Of a stretch of 64,000 nt of DNA, positions 1 through 9,496 are shown piece after piece. Position 1 is the stretch's first letter, and each line of letters begins with the position of its first letter. The notes beneath the pieces were generated by a model that searched no databases, was not told the DNA's origin, and saw only the letters and a list, made by a program, of their open reading frames with translations. This DNA is from Chitinophagaceae bacterium UBA1930 (GTDB lineage: Bacteria > Bacteroidota > Bacteroidia > Chitinophagales > Chitinophagaceae): the NCBI GenBank assembly GCA_002337145.1, contig DDFK01000002.1:620001-684000 (forward strand), written 5' to 3'. Made by a program: the position numbers and the translations under genes.

Positions 1-2
1 GC

Positions 3-1136
3 AATAGGCAAACCTTGACCTTGGGCATGTTAATGACTCAACTGATTAACCCATACCGCTATGGCCTGTTCGATTTATTGTACGATGCAGAAAGCCCAAT
101 AGGCGAAAAGCTGATTGAATACGCAGAGAAGGAATGGAAACATGAACCTCATATTGGCGAAACACCGGTACAGATAATCAAAGAAGTCAAGACACATGGA
201 AGGCTTGCTGTTGCTGCAATTAACCAGGTACAGGCAACAAACAACAAAGAAGAATTTGCAAGGCTTAAAAACGATATGTACTGCTATGAAGCATTGGCAA
301 ACCATTATGCATACAAGGCAGAAGCTGCCCTGCTGATACTTCGGTACAAATACTCCAATGACATAAAAGACCTTGAAAAAGCAATGCCACTACTGGAACA
401 AAGTGTGGTTAGTTATAAAAAACTGGTTCAGCTAACAAAGGGCACTTACCGTTATGCCAACAGTATGCAGACTGCCCAAAGAAAAATACCCATCCGTGGC
501 GTGGATGGCACTTTTAAAACATGGGCTGAGGTATTGGTACCTTTTGAAAACGAACTGATACATTTTAAGCACAAGATAGACTCCCTGAAAAACAATCCTG
601 CAAAAGCAAGCCAAGAAGTGGCCGTTTTAAAAAATGAGGTGGTTGAGTGGAAGGGACAGGAAAACAAATCCTACACAATCAACGAAAATGCACAACCCTT
701 TAGCGATACAACCCTTGTGATAACTGCATTTGCAAAAGAACTGAAAGGCTTGCATGCCCTTCAGCAATCGTTTGGGCAGCAAATAAAAAATGGCACAAGC
801 ATTACATTCCAAAACAGCAACCCCATTAAAGTACTGGTTGGTTTTTTCAATAAAAAAGACAGGCAATACTTAAAAGCCCCCGAACTGGAAACCGATGCCA
901 GTGCCAATGATTATGGCCAGTCAGAAACAAAGATTGCCAATGGCTTAATCATTAAAGGACTGCCAACCATCAACATCCACAGTTACTCATTTAAAGCAGG
1001 CACCAATACCCTTACCCTCGCAAAAGGTGCCTGTGTGATACTGGGTTTTATTAATGGAAACGATGCCATGCCTTTATACGATGCGGGACTATTGGAGAAA
1101 GGTGTAAAAAAAGAAATTGACTGGTTGTTTGAATGA
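3..1136 (+). CDS. C-terminal part of a large PUL-associated protein, 5' end outside the window
   Basis: The reading frame is open from the window's left edge (codons N-R-Q-T-L-T-L-G) with no convincing start, so this is the C-terminal portion of a longer protein. The visible 370 or so residues are mostly helical and charged in the first half (for example KDMYCYEALANHY-like helices and a stretch around YANSMQTAQRKIPI), and end in a beta-rich segment. There is no signal peptide, as expected for a C-terminal piece. It abuts the GH28 gene and therefore is probably part of the same pectin locus. I do not recognise the family with certainty; a large glycosidase or accessory protein is the natural guess from context. 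Its stop codon overlaps an ATG of the following reading frame, suggesting co-transcription. Confidence 0.75.
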   Translation, partial: NRQTLTLGMLMTQLINPYRYGLFDLLYDAESPIGEKLIEYAEKEWKHEPHIGETPVQIIKEVKTHGRLAVAAINQVQATNNKEEFARLKNDMYCYEALANHYAYKAEAALLILRYKYSNDIKDLEKAMPLLEQSVVSYKKLVQLTKGTYRYANSMQTAQRKIPIRGVDGTFKTWAEVLVPFENELIHFKHKIDSLKNNPAKASQEVAVLKNEVVEWKGQENKSYTINENAQPFSDTTLVITAFAKELKGLHALQQSFGQQIKNGTSITFQNSNPIKVLVGFFNKKDRQYLKAPELETDASANDYGQSETKIANGLIIKGLPTINIHSYSFKAGTNTLTLAKGACVILGFINGNDAMPLYDAGLLEKGVKKEIDWLFE

Positions 1137-1174
1137 TGCACTGTGGCTTGCCAAAGCCCATTAAAAATAAAAGA

Positions 1175-2725
1175 ATGAAAAAATTATTGATTGCTGCATG
1201 TTGTTTAGTTGTTACCAACCTGTATGCACAGGATTATTATAATGTAATAAAATTCGGGGCAAAAAACGACAGCTCCGCCATTGCCACAAAAGCCATTGCC
1301 AAAGCCATTGCTGCTGCAAGCAAAGCAGGTGGCGGAACGGTCTATTTTCCGGCAGGTAAATATTTAACCGGGCCCATTCACCTCAAAAGCAATATCACCA
1401 TTTTGATAGACGCCGGAGCCGAACTGCATTTCAGCGACAACTTCGATGATTACTTGCCAATGGTTGAAAGCCGTTACGAAGGTGTGGACGTATTCAGTTT
1501 CTCCCCTTTGTTCTATGCATACAAAGTGGAAAACATTGCCATTAAAGGGCGTGGCACCATCAATGGCCACGGCAAAAAATGGTGGGACTTTGTAGAAGGT
1601 TACAAAAAAGACCAACCACGCATAGCTGCACAACTATTGTTCGATTCGCTCAACAAACATATCCTCTTGCCCGACGACCCGGCACAAATGAAACGTGGCT
1701 TCTTACGCCCTCCGTTTATACAGCCCATGTACTGCAAGAATATATTGATAGAAGGCATTACCATTATCAACTCGCCTTTCTGGACAATAAATCCCGAATT
1801 CTGCGAAAACATTACCGTTAACGCTGTAACCATCAACAACCCACATTCACCCAACACCGATGGCATCAATGCAGAAAGCTGCAAGTATGTTCATGTAAGC
1901 AACTGCCATATCAGTGTAGGCGATGACTGCATTACCATCAAGTCTGGCAAGGACTTACCCGGCCGTACAAAAGCAATGCCTGCAGAAAATTATACCATCA
2001 CCAACTGTACCATGCTATCTGGCCACGGCGGTGTGGTTATAGGAAGCGAAATGAGCGGCGATGTAAAAAAAATCACCATCAGCAACTGCGTGTTCGATGG
2101 TACCGACCGTGGCATCAGGATAAAGACCGCAAGGGGCCGTGGCGGCGTTGTGGAAGAGGTAAGGGTAAGCAACATCATCATGAAAAATATAAAAGACCAG
2201 GCATTTGTTTTGGACATGCAATACACCAAAACCCAACCCGAGCCTATAACCGAACGTACCCCACGCTTCCGTAACATACACTACAGCAACATCACTGTTG
2301 TAAATGCAAAAAACGCGGGCTACATCAACGGACTGGAAGAAATGCCTGTAGAAAACATCAGCTTTAACGATATACAGGTTGATGCCGAAAACGGTTTTAC
2401 CATTCAGAAAGCAAAAGGCATTTCTTTTCACAATGTACAGGTCAACACAACAGCAGGCCCTGCCTTCAAAACTGCCGATGCAAGCGATATAGAGTTCAAC
2501 AATGTAAAAACCATCAAGCCGCTGGCCGGCATTCCTGTTATTGCCATCAACAATACCAGCGATGTGTACATACACAACTGCTGGCCCGCAAAAGGCACAG
2601 GCAATTTTGTGCAGCTAAAAGGCACACAAACAAAAAACATCACAGTTAAATACAATAACTTTTCAAACAGTACAAAGTCTGTTGCCAAAGATGATGATGT
2701 AACAGAAAATATAGTGGTGGAATAA
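1175..2725 (+). CDS. GH28 polygalacturonase-type glycoside hydrolase, secreted
   Basis: This 516-residue protein starts with a signal peptide (MKKLLIAACCLVVTNLYAQ) followed by a right-handed parallel beta-helix. It shows the GH28 signature set: NTDGI (Asp229), GDD (Asp250-Asp251), GHGG (His284) and RIK (315-317), which are the catalytic and substrate-binding residues of polygalacturonases. It should hydrolyse alpha-1,4 linked galacturonic acid or a rhamnogalacturonan backbone in the periplasm. An in-frame ATG at 1133 would add 14 residues before the signal peptide and overlap the previous gene; the ATG at 1175 gives a clean signal sequence and is preferred. Exo versus endo action and the exact polymer cannot be read from sequence. 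Neighbours are other pectin enzymes, which supports the call. Confidence 0.93.
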   Translation: MKKLLIAACCLVVTNLYAQDYYNVIKFGAKNDSSAIATKAIAKAIAAASKAGGGTVYFPAGKYLTGPIHLKSNITILIDAGAELHFSDNFDDYLPMVESRYEGVDVFSFSPLFYAYKVENIAIKGRGTINGHGKKWWDFVEGYKKDQPRIAAQLLFDSLNKHILLPDDPAQMKRGFLRPPFIQPMYCKNILIEGITIINSPFWTINPEFCENITVNAVTINNPHSPNTDGINAESCKYVHVSNCHISVGDDCITIKSGKDLPGRTKAMPAENYTITNCTMLSGHGGVVIGSEMSGDVKKITISNCVFDGTDRGIRIKTARGRGGVVEEVRVSNIIMKNIKDQAFVLDMQYTKTQPEPITERTPRFRNIHYSNITVVNAKNAGYINGLEEMPVENISFNDIQVDAENGFTIQKAKGISFHNVQVNTTAGPAFKTADASDIEFNNVKTIKPLAGIPVIAINNTSDVYIHNCWPAKGTGNFVQLKGTQTKNITVKYNNFSNSTKSVAKDDDVTENIVVE

Positions 2726-2727
2726 GG

Positions 2728-2890
2728 GTATGTTACCAACTGCGGGCTATATGGCATCGCCTGTTGCGTCGCACCCATCAACAGTTGCATGGCACTGGTC
2801 TTTTATTGAAGCGTATGGTATTTTGCCCTGTAGCAACCTACGCTTTGGTAAAGCTGCTTAGCGAACAAAGCGTACATGGGTGCGACGCCA
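2728..2890. repeat. Post-stop repeat copy A with inverted second core
   Basis: The 206-base gap after the GH28 gene contains a copy of a dispersed element. It opens with TATGTTACCA three bases after the stop codon and carries the core TTGCGTCGCACCCATCAAC at about 2764-2782. A second core lies inverted at 2877-2889 (TGGGTGCGACGCC), so the copy can fold into a long hairpin. No reading frame of interest is present in the gap. Confidence 0.7.
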
Positions 2891-2931
2891 GTAAAGCCCA
2901 ATTGAAAAACAAAAGCCGATAACAGAACTGT

Positions 2932-5811
2932 ATGAAAAAAACAGCTTCCATAATACCTGCAAAGTTCAAGGCACCTGCTTTGCTGCATAAACAGATGCTA
3001 CTGCTTATGCCTTTTGTGCTGTGCGTGCTTGTTGCTCCTGCCCAAAACAATAACCTAAAACTTTGGTACAACCAGCCTGCACAAAAATGGACGGATGCCC
3101 TGCCCATTGGCAATGGCAACATGGGTGCCATGATTTATGGCGGCATCAACGAAGAACATTTGCAGTTCAACGAATCAACATTATGGACAGGAGGCCCCAG
3201 GGCGTATGCAAGAACAGGAGCGTATAGCTACCTGCAACCAATCCGCCATTTATTGAACCAGGGCAAACAGAAAGAAGCAGAAGCCTTGGCACAGGAAAAC
3301 TTTATGGGTTTAAAAGATATAGACGACAGTACCTATGCCATCCAAAAACAAAAATGGATAACAGAAGTGACTACCAAACAACCATTCGCCGCCAATGATT
3401 TTGATGACGGCAATTGGAAAACAATGCAACTGCCCACACTCAATGGTTGGGAGCAGACAGGGCTGGACGGATTGGATGGTGCAGTATGGTTCCGTATGGA
3501 ATTTGACCTTCCCAAAGAAATGCTGAACAAGGATCTTGTGCTTGACCTGGGCCGCATACGCGACATGGACCTGACCTATATTAACGGCAACCTCGTTGGC
3601 TCAACAGAAGGCAATACGATAAAACGCAGTTACACGCTGAAAGCCGCCTGGCTAAAAGAAGGCAGGAACATACTGGCTATTCAGGTACTGAATTTTTTTG
3701 ACAAAGGCGGCTTCACGGGGATAAAGGAGAACAGGATGATATTTGTTGTTTATGCCAAAGGAGAAACTGCCGATAAAGGCATAATGCTTGCAAAAACATG
3801 GAATTATTTTGTGCAGGATGACAACCCGCCACAATACCCACAATACCAGGCAAGCTATCAACCTTTTGGCGACCTATTTTTTGAGCTGCCCAACCAGTTC
3901 AACACCTGGGGCTATACAAGGGAGCTTGACATTGCCAATGCAATGGCAACTACATCGTACCATTGCAACGATACCAAATTCACAAGGGAATATTTTGCCT
4001 CCAATCCACAACAAGCGATTGTTGCACATTTTATGGCCGATAAAAAAGCAAGCATCCATATTACCGCCGCATTTACCAGTCCCCATAAAAACTATACGCT
4101 TAAACAGATAGACAATAAAACAATAGCCCTGTTTGTACAGGTAACCAACGGAGCATTAAAAGGCGTGAGTTATGTATATGTGGATGCTGTTAACGGAAAA
4201 GTGAGTATTGATCACAACCATATTGTGGTAAGCAATGCAGATGAAGCCACTTTTTACTTAACGGCTGCAACCAACTTCAACAATTACAAAGATGTTACGG
4301 CCAATGCCCAATTGCAATGCCAGCAAGTGGTGCAGCAATTAAAAGGCAAGATCTATGCCCAGATAAAAGCAGCACATATTGCCGATTACCAGCAACTGTT
4401 CAACACCTGCTCCATATACTTTGGTAGCAACAACAAAGAAAGCTACGCAACGGATGAACGCATCAAACAGTTTACACCAACAAGCGATGCATCGTTAATA
4501 GCACTGTACATGCAATATGCACGCTATCTGTTAATTGCCTGTTCAAGAAGCAACGCCAAACAACCGGCCAACCTGCAGGGTTTATGGAATAATCAACTTA
4601 CACCACCCTGGGGCAGTAAATACACCACCAATATTAACCTGCAAATGAACTACTGGGGGGCAGATGTGCTTAACCTGCCATCATTGACAAAACCCTTATT
4701 CAATAAAATAAACGGACTAAGCATTGCCGGGCAAACAACAGCCAGACAGCATTACAATGCCAATGGCTGGGTGCTGCACCACAATACGGATATATGGAAT
4801 GGCACGGCACCCATCAACGCAAGCAATCATGGTATATGGGTTACCGGGGCAGCATGGTTAAGCAACATGATATGGGACCATTATCTATTTACGCAAGACA
4901 AGGGCTTTCTTCAGCAGAACTACCCAGTCATGAAAGCCGCTGCACAGTTCTTTCTTGATTTTTTGGTAAAGGATTCCGCAACAGGCTGGCTCATCAGTTC
5001 ACCTTCCAACTCACCCGAAAACGGGGGATTGGTTGCTGGCCCAACAATGGATCATCAAATCATCCGTGAGTTATTCAAGCATACCATAGCAGCAGGCAAA
5101 ACCTTGAACATGGACCAGCCATTGCAACAGGCATTGCAGGCAACCTACAATAAAATTGCACCCAACCAAATTGGTAAATACCACCAATTGCAGGAATGGC
5201 TAAAAGATATGGACGATACTACAAACAGGCACCGCCACGTATCGCATTTATGGGGCGTATATCCCGGTACGGACATTGACTGGACCAACCCAACAATGAT
5301 GGATGCCGCAAAACAATCATTGCTATACCGGGGGGATGATGGTACAGGATGGAGTTTGGCATGGAAAACAAATCTTTGGGCAAGGTTTAAAGACGGTAAC
5401 CACGCCATGAAAATGGTAGAGAAGCTATTGAGCAATGCAGATGATGACAACGGTGCAAGCGAAAAAGGTGGCGTGTACAAAAACATGTTCGATGCACACC
5501 CACCATTTCAGATAGACGGGAATTTTGGCGGTGCAGCAGGCATTGCCGAAATGCTGCTACAGAGCCAGGGAAAATATATTGAACTATTGCCTGCCTTACC
5601 AACTGCCCTTGAAACCGGCACTGTTAAAGGCCTATGTGCAAGGGGCGGCTTTGAAGTGGATATGCAATGGAAGGATGGGCAATTGCAGGCCGCAATGCTA
5701 TTGTCAAAAAACGGGAGCGACTGTTGGCTACAATACAAAGGCAAACAGATACACTTTAAAACCATCAAAGGAAAAACATACCAATTCAACAACGGATTGC
5801 AAATGCTATAA
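2932..5811 (+). CDS. GH95 alpha-L-fucosidase / alpha-L-galactosidase family enzyme with inserted beta-sandwich
   Basis: This 959-residue secreted protein has the N-terminal beta-sandwich of GH95 (LWYNQPAQKWTDALPIGNGN), then an (alpha/alpha)6 barrel. Hallmarks include NINLQMNYWGADVLNLP, HHNTDIW, SPSNSPENG with Glu696, HRHVSHLWGVYPG and IDGNFGG with Asp862, which match the acid and base-region residues known for the family. GH95 members remove alpha-1,2-L-fucose or alpha-L-galactose from plant side chains; both sugars occur in pectin and xyloglucan. An unusual feature is a roughly 150-residue segment near residues 130-280 resembling the sugar-binding jelly roll of GH2 enzymes (WFRMEFDLP..., DMDLTYINGNLVGS), inserted in the N-terminal domain. 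This insert makes it longer than the usual 750-800 residues. The signal peptide runs to about VAPAQ. Confidence 0.92.
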   Translation: MKKTASIIPAKFKAPALLHKQMLLLMPFVLCVLVAPAQNNNLKLWYNQPAQKWTDALPIGNGNMGAMIYGGINEEHLQFNESTLWTGGPRAYARTGAYSYLQPIRHLLNQGKQKEAEALAQENFMGLKDIDDSTYAIQKQKWITEVTTKQPFAANDFDDGNWKTMQLPTLNGWEQTGLDGLDGAVWFRMEFDLPKEMLNKDLVLDLGRIRDMDLTYINGNLVGSTEGNTIKRSYTLKAAWLKEGRNILAIQVLNFFDKGGFTGIKENRMIFVVYAKGETADKGIMLAKTWNYFVQDDNPPQYPQYQASYQPFGDLFFELPNQFNTWGYTRELDIANAMATTSYHCNDTKFTREYFASNPQQAIVAHFMADKKASIHITAAFTSPHKNYTLKQIDNKTIALFVQVTNGALKGVSYVYVDAVNGKVSIDHNHIVVSNADEATFYLTAATNFNNYKDVTANAQLQCQQVVQQLKGKIYAQIKAAHIADYQQLFNTCSIYFGSNNKESYATDERIKQFTPTSDASLIALYMQYARYLLIACSRSNAKQPANLQGLWNNQLTPPWGSKYTTNINLQMNYWGADVLNLPSLTKPLFNKINGLSIAGQTTARQHYNANGWVLHHNTDIWNGTAPINASNHGIWVTGAAWLSNMIWDHYLFTQDKGFLQQNYPVMKAAAQFFLDFLVKDSATGWLISSPSNSPENGGLVAGPTMDHQIIRELFKHTIAAGKTLNMDQPLQQALQATYNKIAPNQIGKYHQLQEWLKDMDDTTNRHRHVSHLWGVYPGTDIDWTNPTMMDAAKQSLLYRGDDGTGWSLAWKTNLWARFKDGNHAMKMVEKLLSNADDDNGASEKGGVYKNMFDAHPPFQIDGNFGGAAGIAEMLLQSQGKYIELLPALPTALETGTVKGLCARGGFEVDMQWKDGQLQAAMLLSKNGSDCWLQYKGKQIHFKTIKGKTYQFNNGLQML

Positions 5812-5837
5812 TGAACAAAAAGTTTGAGCCATATTTC

Positions 5838-5940
5838 TTTTATGTAACCAACAATAATGCATCCATTAAGCTGCTGTTGCGTCGCACACATGTACGGTTG
5901 AACACTCTTCGGCTTTATCCAAGCGAAGCTTACAGGCAAC
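5838..5940. repeat. Post-stop repeat copy B
   Basis: The gap between the GH95 stop at 5811 and the preferred GH2 start at 5955 holds an element copy opening TTATGTAACCAAC and carrying TTGCGTCGCACACATG at about 5877-5892. Its tail (CCAAGCGAAGC) resembles the tail of copies A and F. The reading frame is open through it, but the repeat identity argues that it is not coding. Confidence 0.65.
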
Positions 5941-5954
5941 TCCCGATACTTTGT

Positions 5955-8900
5955 ATGCCAGTTCCTGTATCCCCAAAAATATACGGCATATACAGGTTGT
6001 TCATTTTTTCTCTTCTCCTGTCTTGCTGTTGCACACAACTTCATGCCCAACGCCAGGATATTTTACTGAACAGCAACTGGCAAACATTTGCCTTTGAAGA
6101 AAAAGATACTGCCCGGTTTTCCAACATCCAAACAGTAACACAATGGCAAACCGTAAACGTGCCCCACAATTGGGATGCATACGATGGCTACAGACGTTTG
6201 CTACACGGCAACAAACATGGATCTGCCTGGTACCGTAAATCATTCATGGCCACGCAACAAAAAGGCAAACGGTATTTTCTGTTCTTCGAAGGTGTCGGCT
6301 CCTATGCCACAGTTTGGCTCAATGGCAGGCAGGTTGGTTACCATGCAGGTGGCAGAACAACTTTTACCATTGATGTTACTCAGGCAATAGTATTCAATAA
6401 AAAAAATAACTTGGTGGTACGTGCCGACCATCCGGCCAATATCAAAAACCTGCCCTGGGTATGTGGTGGGTGTAGCGATGAACGTGGCTTCAGCGAAGGC
6501 TCACAGCCAATGGGCATCTTTCGCCCGGTACATTTGGTTGTTACCAATGAAACACGCATACAACCTTTTGGTGTGCATGTATGGAATGACCAAACTGTTT
6601 CAGGAAAATCTGCAACTGTTTATATAGAAACCACGGTTAAGAATTATTCTGATGCAGCAAAAGAAAGCCCCATTACCATTATCACGCAACTGCTCAGCAA
6701 AGAAGGCAATCTTATTACCGAAATAAAATCAAAAGAAACAGGGCTGCAAGGCAAAGCGGTAATACAACAGGCATTCACCAATATTAGTAACCCACATTTA
6801 TGGAGCCTGGAAAATCCATACCTATACACAATTGTTACCACCATTGTAGATGCAAGCGGGAATGTGTTGGATAAACAGCTTACCCTTTACGGTATTCGTT
6901 CCATTAAATGGGACAGGGGCAAGACCAACCGTTTCTTCCTGAACGGCAAGCCCGTCTTCATCAATGGTATTGCAGAGTACGAACACCTATTGGGCAATAG
7001 CCATGCGTTTACGCATCAACAGGTAGCATCAAGGGTCAAAATGGTACAGCAACTTGGCTTCAATGCCTTCCGTGATGCACACCAGCCACATAACTTACTG
7101 TACCAGCAATATTGGGACAGTATCGGCGTGCTGTCATGGACACAGCTTTCGGCCCATGTATGGTACGATACAAAAGACTTCAGGGAAAATTTCAAGACCC
7201 TGCTGAAGGAATGGGTCATAGAAAGAAGGAACAGCCCATCCATTATTCTATGGGGCCTGCAGAACGAAAGCAAGCTGCCCAAGGATTTTGCAGAAGAATG
7301 CACTGCGTTGATCAGAAGCCTTGATCCCACCGCATCATCGCAACGTTTGGTTACAACCTGCAATGGCGGCGAGGGTACGGATTGGGATGTGCCGCAGAAC
7401 TGGACAGGCACTTATGGTGGCGATCCATTCAAATACAATGAAGATGTAAAACGGCAAGTACTTATTGGCGAGTATGGTGCATGGCGTACACTGGACCTGC
7501 ATACCGAAGGCAACTTTAAACAGAATGGTGCTGTAAGCGAAGACAGGTTTACGCAGTTAATGGAAACAAAAATCCGCCTGGCCGAATCTGTGAAAGACAG
7601 TGCTGCCGGGCATTTTCATTGGTTGCTTACTTCGCACGACAACCCCGGCCGTGTACAGGGCGGCGAAGGTTTGCGTGAGCTGGACAGGATTGGTCCTGTA
7701 AACTACAAAGGGCTGCTGACCCCTTGGGAAGAACCAACAGATGCCTACTATATGTACAAGAGCAACTACGCATCAAAAGAAAAAGATGCGATGGTGTATA
7801 TTGTTTCGCATACATGGCCCGATAGATGGACAACAGTTGGCAAGAAAGATAGCATCATTGTATATTCCAATTGCGATGAGGTGGAACTGTTGAATGATGT
7901 AAACAATATATCATTGGGAAGAAAAAAGAAGCAAGGTATAGGTACCCATTTTCAATGGGACGGTGTGGATATCCGCTACAATATATTGTACGCAGTTGGC
8001 TATGTAAACGGAAAAGCTGTAGTAAAAGACTGCATTGTGCCGAACCACTTGCCACAGTCGCCACGCTACAACGATTTGAATGCCGCCGCAAAAAATATCA
8101 CAAAGCCACAGCAAGGGTACAACTACATTTACCGCATAAACTGTGGTGGGGCAAACTATACAGATGAGAATGGGAATACCTGGTTGGCAGATAGGGCTTT
8201 GCCTACCAACAACGAAAAACGCAATATCAATTATTGGTTCTCCACCTCCTGGACAAACGACTTCCCGGGCATGCCTTCTTTTTTTGCAAGCCAACGCAAA
8301 ACAAACAGCCCAATTGCCGGAACAAGGGACTGGCAATTATTACAGACATTCCGCTATGGAAGGGAACAATTAAAATATGAATTTCCATTGCCCGATGGTG
8401 AATACCTGATCGAGCTCTATTTAATTGAACCCTGGCTGGGTATCGGCACAAATAGCAACTGCAAAGCCATGCGTTTGTTTGATGTTGCCATCAACAACAA
8501 AACCGTATTGCATGATGTGGATATATGGAACGAAGTTGGAAGCAATACTGCCTTAAAGAAAACAATCAAGGCAAGGATAACTGGCGGCAAAATGGTAGTT
8601 TCATTTCCGGCTATAGCAGCAGGGCAAGCCATTGTTTCAGCTATCGCCATTGCATCGCTGAACAAAAATATTGTACCAGCTAAATCCCTTCCATCCATTA
8701 TTGAACAAGTGCAAACAACACAACAGTTTAAACTGGAAACCTGGTGCGACAATGGCAGGCAGCAATTCATGAACAACAAAACAAATTTTGTTACATTTCC
8801 TGCCAACTTATATGGAGCAGATTATGTATTGATGGAAAAAAATAACAAGAGCCCTGTTGCCCTTACAGTGAATGAAGATGCCGATGTGTTTGTGGCCATT

Positions 8901-9494
8901 CCCTTAAATAGCAAACCAGCCTGGCTCAACGGTTTTGAAGATACCAAGACTTTTGTTGAAAATGATGATACCACCAGCAACAGGTTTCCGGTGTATAGGA
9001 GGCGGTATAAAAAAGGTAACACCATTGCCATGAACACAACTGGACAAACAATAGCAATGTCCATATTTGTATTGCCGGTAACCAATATGCAACCTGCTTA
9101 CGACCTTAAGCCAACAACCAGCTATAAGCCTTTGCAGGCAAAAATTTCCGTTGATGCAGAACGTACAACAGTCAATACAAAAGATGCCATTACTTTTAAT
9201 GCAAATGATGCAACCATGGAATGGAACATAACAACCGGTGTTGCCGATGTGTATTCCATTACCATACGTTATGCCAACACAACTGGCAAGCAGTTAAAAG
9301 CAAGCATGCAATTATTGCAGACAGATGGTACTTTGATGAAAGAAGAAACGCTTTCCTTTACACCCAGCACCAACGGAAAATGGAACTATGTGGCCACCAA
9401 TACCGGCAGTATGGTTAACGCAGGCAATTATGTAATCCGTATAAAAGCAACCGATGCAACAGGCTTAAGTATTTCGGCACTAGACATTCAATAG
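5955..9494 (+). CDS. GH2 family glycosidase with C-terminal malectin-like domain
   Basis: Starting at the ATG at 5955 gives a 1179-residue protein with a signal peptide (YRLFIFSLLLSCCCTQLHAQ). The reading frame extends back to 5811, but that part is repeat-derived and lies upstream of the signal sequence. The order is GH2 sugar-binding sandwich (WYRKSF, VWLNGRQVGYHAGG), immunoglobulin-like domain, and TIM barrel with acid/base Glu438 in GLQNES and nucleophile Glu506 in IGEYG. A DUF4982-like segment follows, then a malectin-like carbohydrate-binding region (about residues 715-900; YRINCGGANYTDENGNTWLAD) and a further C-terminal sandwich. Family members are beta-galactosidases, beta-glucuronidases or other exo-beta-glycosidases; the specificity here is not predictable. 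It lies two bases upstream of a GH78 gene, so translation is probably coupled. Confidence 0.9.
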   Translation: MPVPVSPKIYGIYRLFIFSLLLSCCCTQLHAQRQDILLNSNWQTFAFEEKDTARFSNIQTVTQWQTVNVPHNWDAYDGYRRLLHGNKHGSAWYRKSFMATQQKGKRYFLFFEGVGSYATVWLNGRQVGYHAGGRTTFTIDVTQAIVFNKKNNLVVRADHPANIKNLPWVCGGCSDERGFSEGSQPMGIFRPVHLVVTNETRIQPFGVHVWNDQTVSGKSATVYIETTVKNYSDAAKESPITIITQLLSKEGNLITEIKSKETGLQGKAVIQQAFTNISNPHLWSLENPYLYTIVTTIVDASGNVLDKQLTLYGIRSIKWDRGKTNRFFLNGKPVFINGIAEYEHLLGNSHAFTHQQVASRVKMVQQLGFNAFRDAHQPHNLLYQQYWDSIGVLSWTQLSAHVWYDTKDFRENFKTLLKEWVIERRNSPSIILWGLQNESKLPKDFAEECTALIRSLDPTASSQRLVTTCNGGEGTDWDVPQNWTGTYGGDPFKYNEDVKRQVLIGEYGAWRTLDLHTEGNFKQNGAVSEDRFTQLMETKIRLAESVKDSAAGHFHWLLTSHDNPGRVQGGEGLRELDRIGPVNYKGLLTPWEEPTDAYYMYKSNYASKEKDAMVYIVSHTWPDRWTTVGKKDSIIVYSNCDEVELLNDVNNISLGRKKKQGIGTHFQWDGVDIRYNILYAVGYVNGKAVVKDCIVPNHLPQSPRYNDLNAAAKNITKPQQGYNYIYRINCGGANYTDENGNTWLADRALPTNNEKRNINYWFSTSWTNDFPGMPSFFASQRKTNSPIAGTRDWQLLQTFRYGREQLKYEFPLPDGEYLIELYLIEPWLGIGTNSNCKAMRLFDVAINNKTVLHDVDIWNEVGSNTALKKTIKARITGGKMVVSFPAIAAGQAIVSAIAIASLNKNIVPAKSLPSIIEQVQTTQQFKLETWCDNGRQQFMNNKTNFVTFPANLYGADYVLMEKNNKSPVALTVNEDADVFVAIPLNSKPAWLNGFEDTKTFVENDDTTSNRFPVYRRRYKKGNTIAMNTTGQTIAMSIFVLPVTNMQPAYDLKPTTSYKPLQAKISVDAERTTVNTKDAITFNANDATMEWNITTGVADVYSITIRYANTTGKQLKASMQLLQTDGTLMKEETLSFTPSTNGKWNYVATNTGSMVNAGNYVIRIKATDATGLSISALDIQ

Positions 9495-9496
9495 CA

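Noticed and set aside
2015..2575. Reverse-strand 186-codon open frame
   Set aside because: It lies wholly inside the GH28 gene, has a Cys/Phe/His-rich composition typical of antisense reading, and shows no motif.
5811..5954. N-terminal extension of the malectin-bearing GH2
   Set aside because: The extra 48 residues are read through repeat copy B and precede a complete signal peptide starting at 5955.
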